Origin: Methanobacteriota archaeon
GTDB taxonomy: Archaea > Thermoplasmatota > Poseidoniia > Poseidoniales > Thalassarchaeaceae
Assembly (NCBI GenBank): GCA_002727275.1
Contig: PBWO01000007.1
Location: 6,364 to 12,158 of the forward strand
Reading direction: 5' to 3'
Length of the DNA: 5,795 nt
In this document: positions 5,707-5,795 of the stretch, one piece after another
Numbering within the stretch: the stretch's first letter is position 1
Layout: the number at the start of each line of letters is the position of its first letter
Notes under the pieces: model-generated
The model's input: only the letters and a program-made list of their open reading frames with translations
Database searches by the model: none
Told to the model about the DNA's origin: nothing
Program-made: the position numbers and the translations under genes

Positions 5707-5795
5707 ATGGCCGAGAATTATGAGGAGCCCAAGTTTGAGGTACTCAAGAAGTACAAGAAGTTCGAAGTCCGAAAATATACTGATACCATACAAGC
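5707..5795 (+). CDS. SOUL heme-binding family protein, N-terminal fragment; 3' end outside window
   Basis: Only 29 complete codons are present. The sequence begins MAENYEEPKFEVLKKYKKFE and continues VRKYTDT. This matches the N-terminal pattern of SOUL/HBP proteins, in which an E-x-P-x-(Y/F)-x-V-L section is followed by a strand of the form (F/Y)-E-V-R-x-Y. Family members are small proteins of about 170-220 residues that bind heme or tetrapyrroles in some cases; heme binding cannot be assessed from this fragment. No signal peptide is seen, so it is likely cytosolic, unlike SOUL proteins that carry a lipoprotein or membrane leader. It starts eight bases after the protease stop with its own SD, so cotranscription is likely. 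The family call rests on a short stretch. Confidence 0.75.
   Translation, partial: MAENYEEPKFEVLKKYKKFEVRKYTDTIQ

Noticed and set aside
5251..5793. 180-residue open frame on the minus strand, opposite the M50 and SOUL genes
   Set aside because: It lies antisense to two genes with clear family motifs and has no recognisable domain or start signal; it is a shadow of their codon pattern.

Overview
This window looks like part of a planktonic marine euryarchaeal genome, most likely Marine Group II/III (Poseidoniales-like). The assignment is an inference from gene content and translation signals, with no phylogeny behind it. Pointers are an archaeal-style site-2 protease, an RND/MMPL transporter, a SOUL-family protein and a longer-than-usual PurQ, in compact DNA with A/T-rich boxes about 25-28 bases ahead of genes that lack a Shine-Dalgarno (SD) sequence. 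All genes are on the + strand and the longest gap between genes is 58 bases.

Layout: (1) 1-552 is the C-terminal part of purL, cut by the window edge. It overlaps purQ (549-1358) by an ATGA junction; together they make the formylglycinamidine ribonucleotide (FGAM) synthase of purine synthesis. (2) 1393-2049 encodes an unrecognised tryptophan-rich protein with four predicted membrane segments and a forced GTG start. (3) 2108-4315 encodes a complete two-repeat MMPL/RND transporter that keeps both Asp-Tyr proton-relay pairs. The 58-base gap before it holds a TATA-like box, a perfect 12-bp palindrome and a second hairpin. (4) 4350-4865 encodes a small Cys-rich (zinc-ribbon-like) helical acidic protein. 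Its stop codon overlaps the start of an M50 site-2 intramembrane protease (4862-5698), followed 8 bases later by the start of a SOUL heme-binding-family gene (5707 onward) that runs off the window.

A pattern runs through the window. Genes inside clusters (purQ, the M50 protease, SOUL) have strong GGAGG/GAGGT-type SD sites 5-7 bases before the start. The three genes that follow real gaps (1393, 2108, 4350) lack a well-placed SD but have an A/T-rich box at about the right distance for a leaderless transcript. This suggests four transcription units: purLQ, the four-helix protein, the MMPL transporter, and zinc-ribbon/M50/SOUL.

The least explained parts are the four-helix membrane protein, the zinc-ribbon protein coupled to the intramembrane protease, and the structured gap before the transporter. 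No RNA gene, CRISPR array, insertion sequence or attachment site was seen. No wholly new system can be claimed from the sequence alone; the zinc-ribbon/M50/SOUL cluster is the best candidate for something undescribed.
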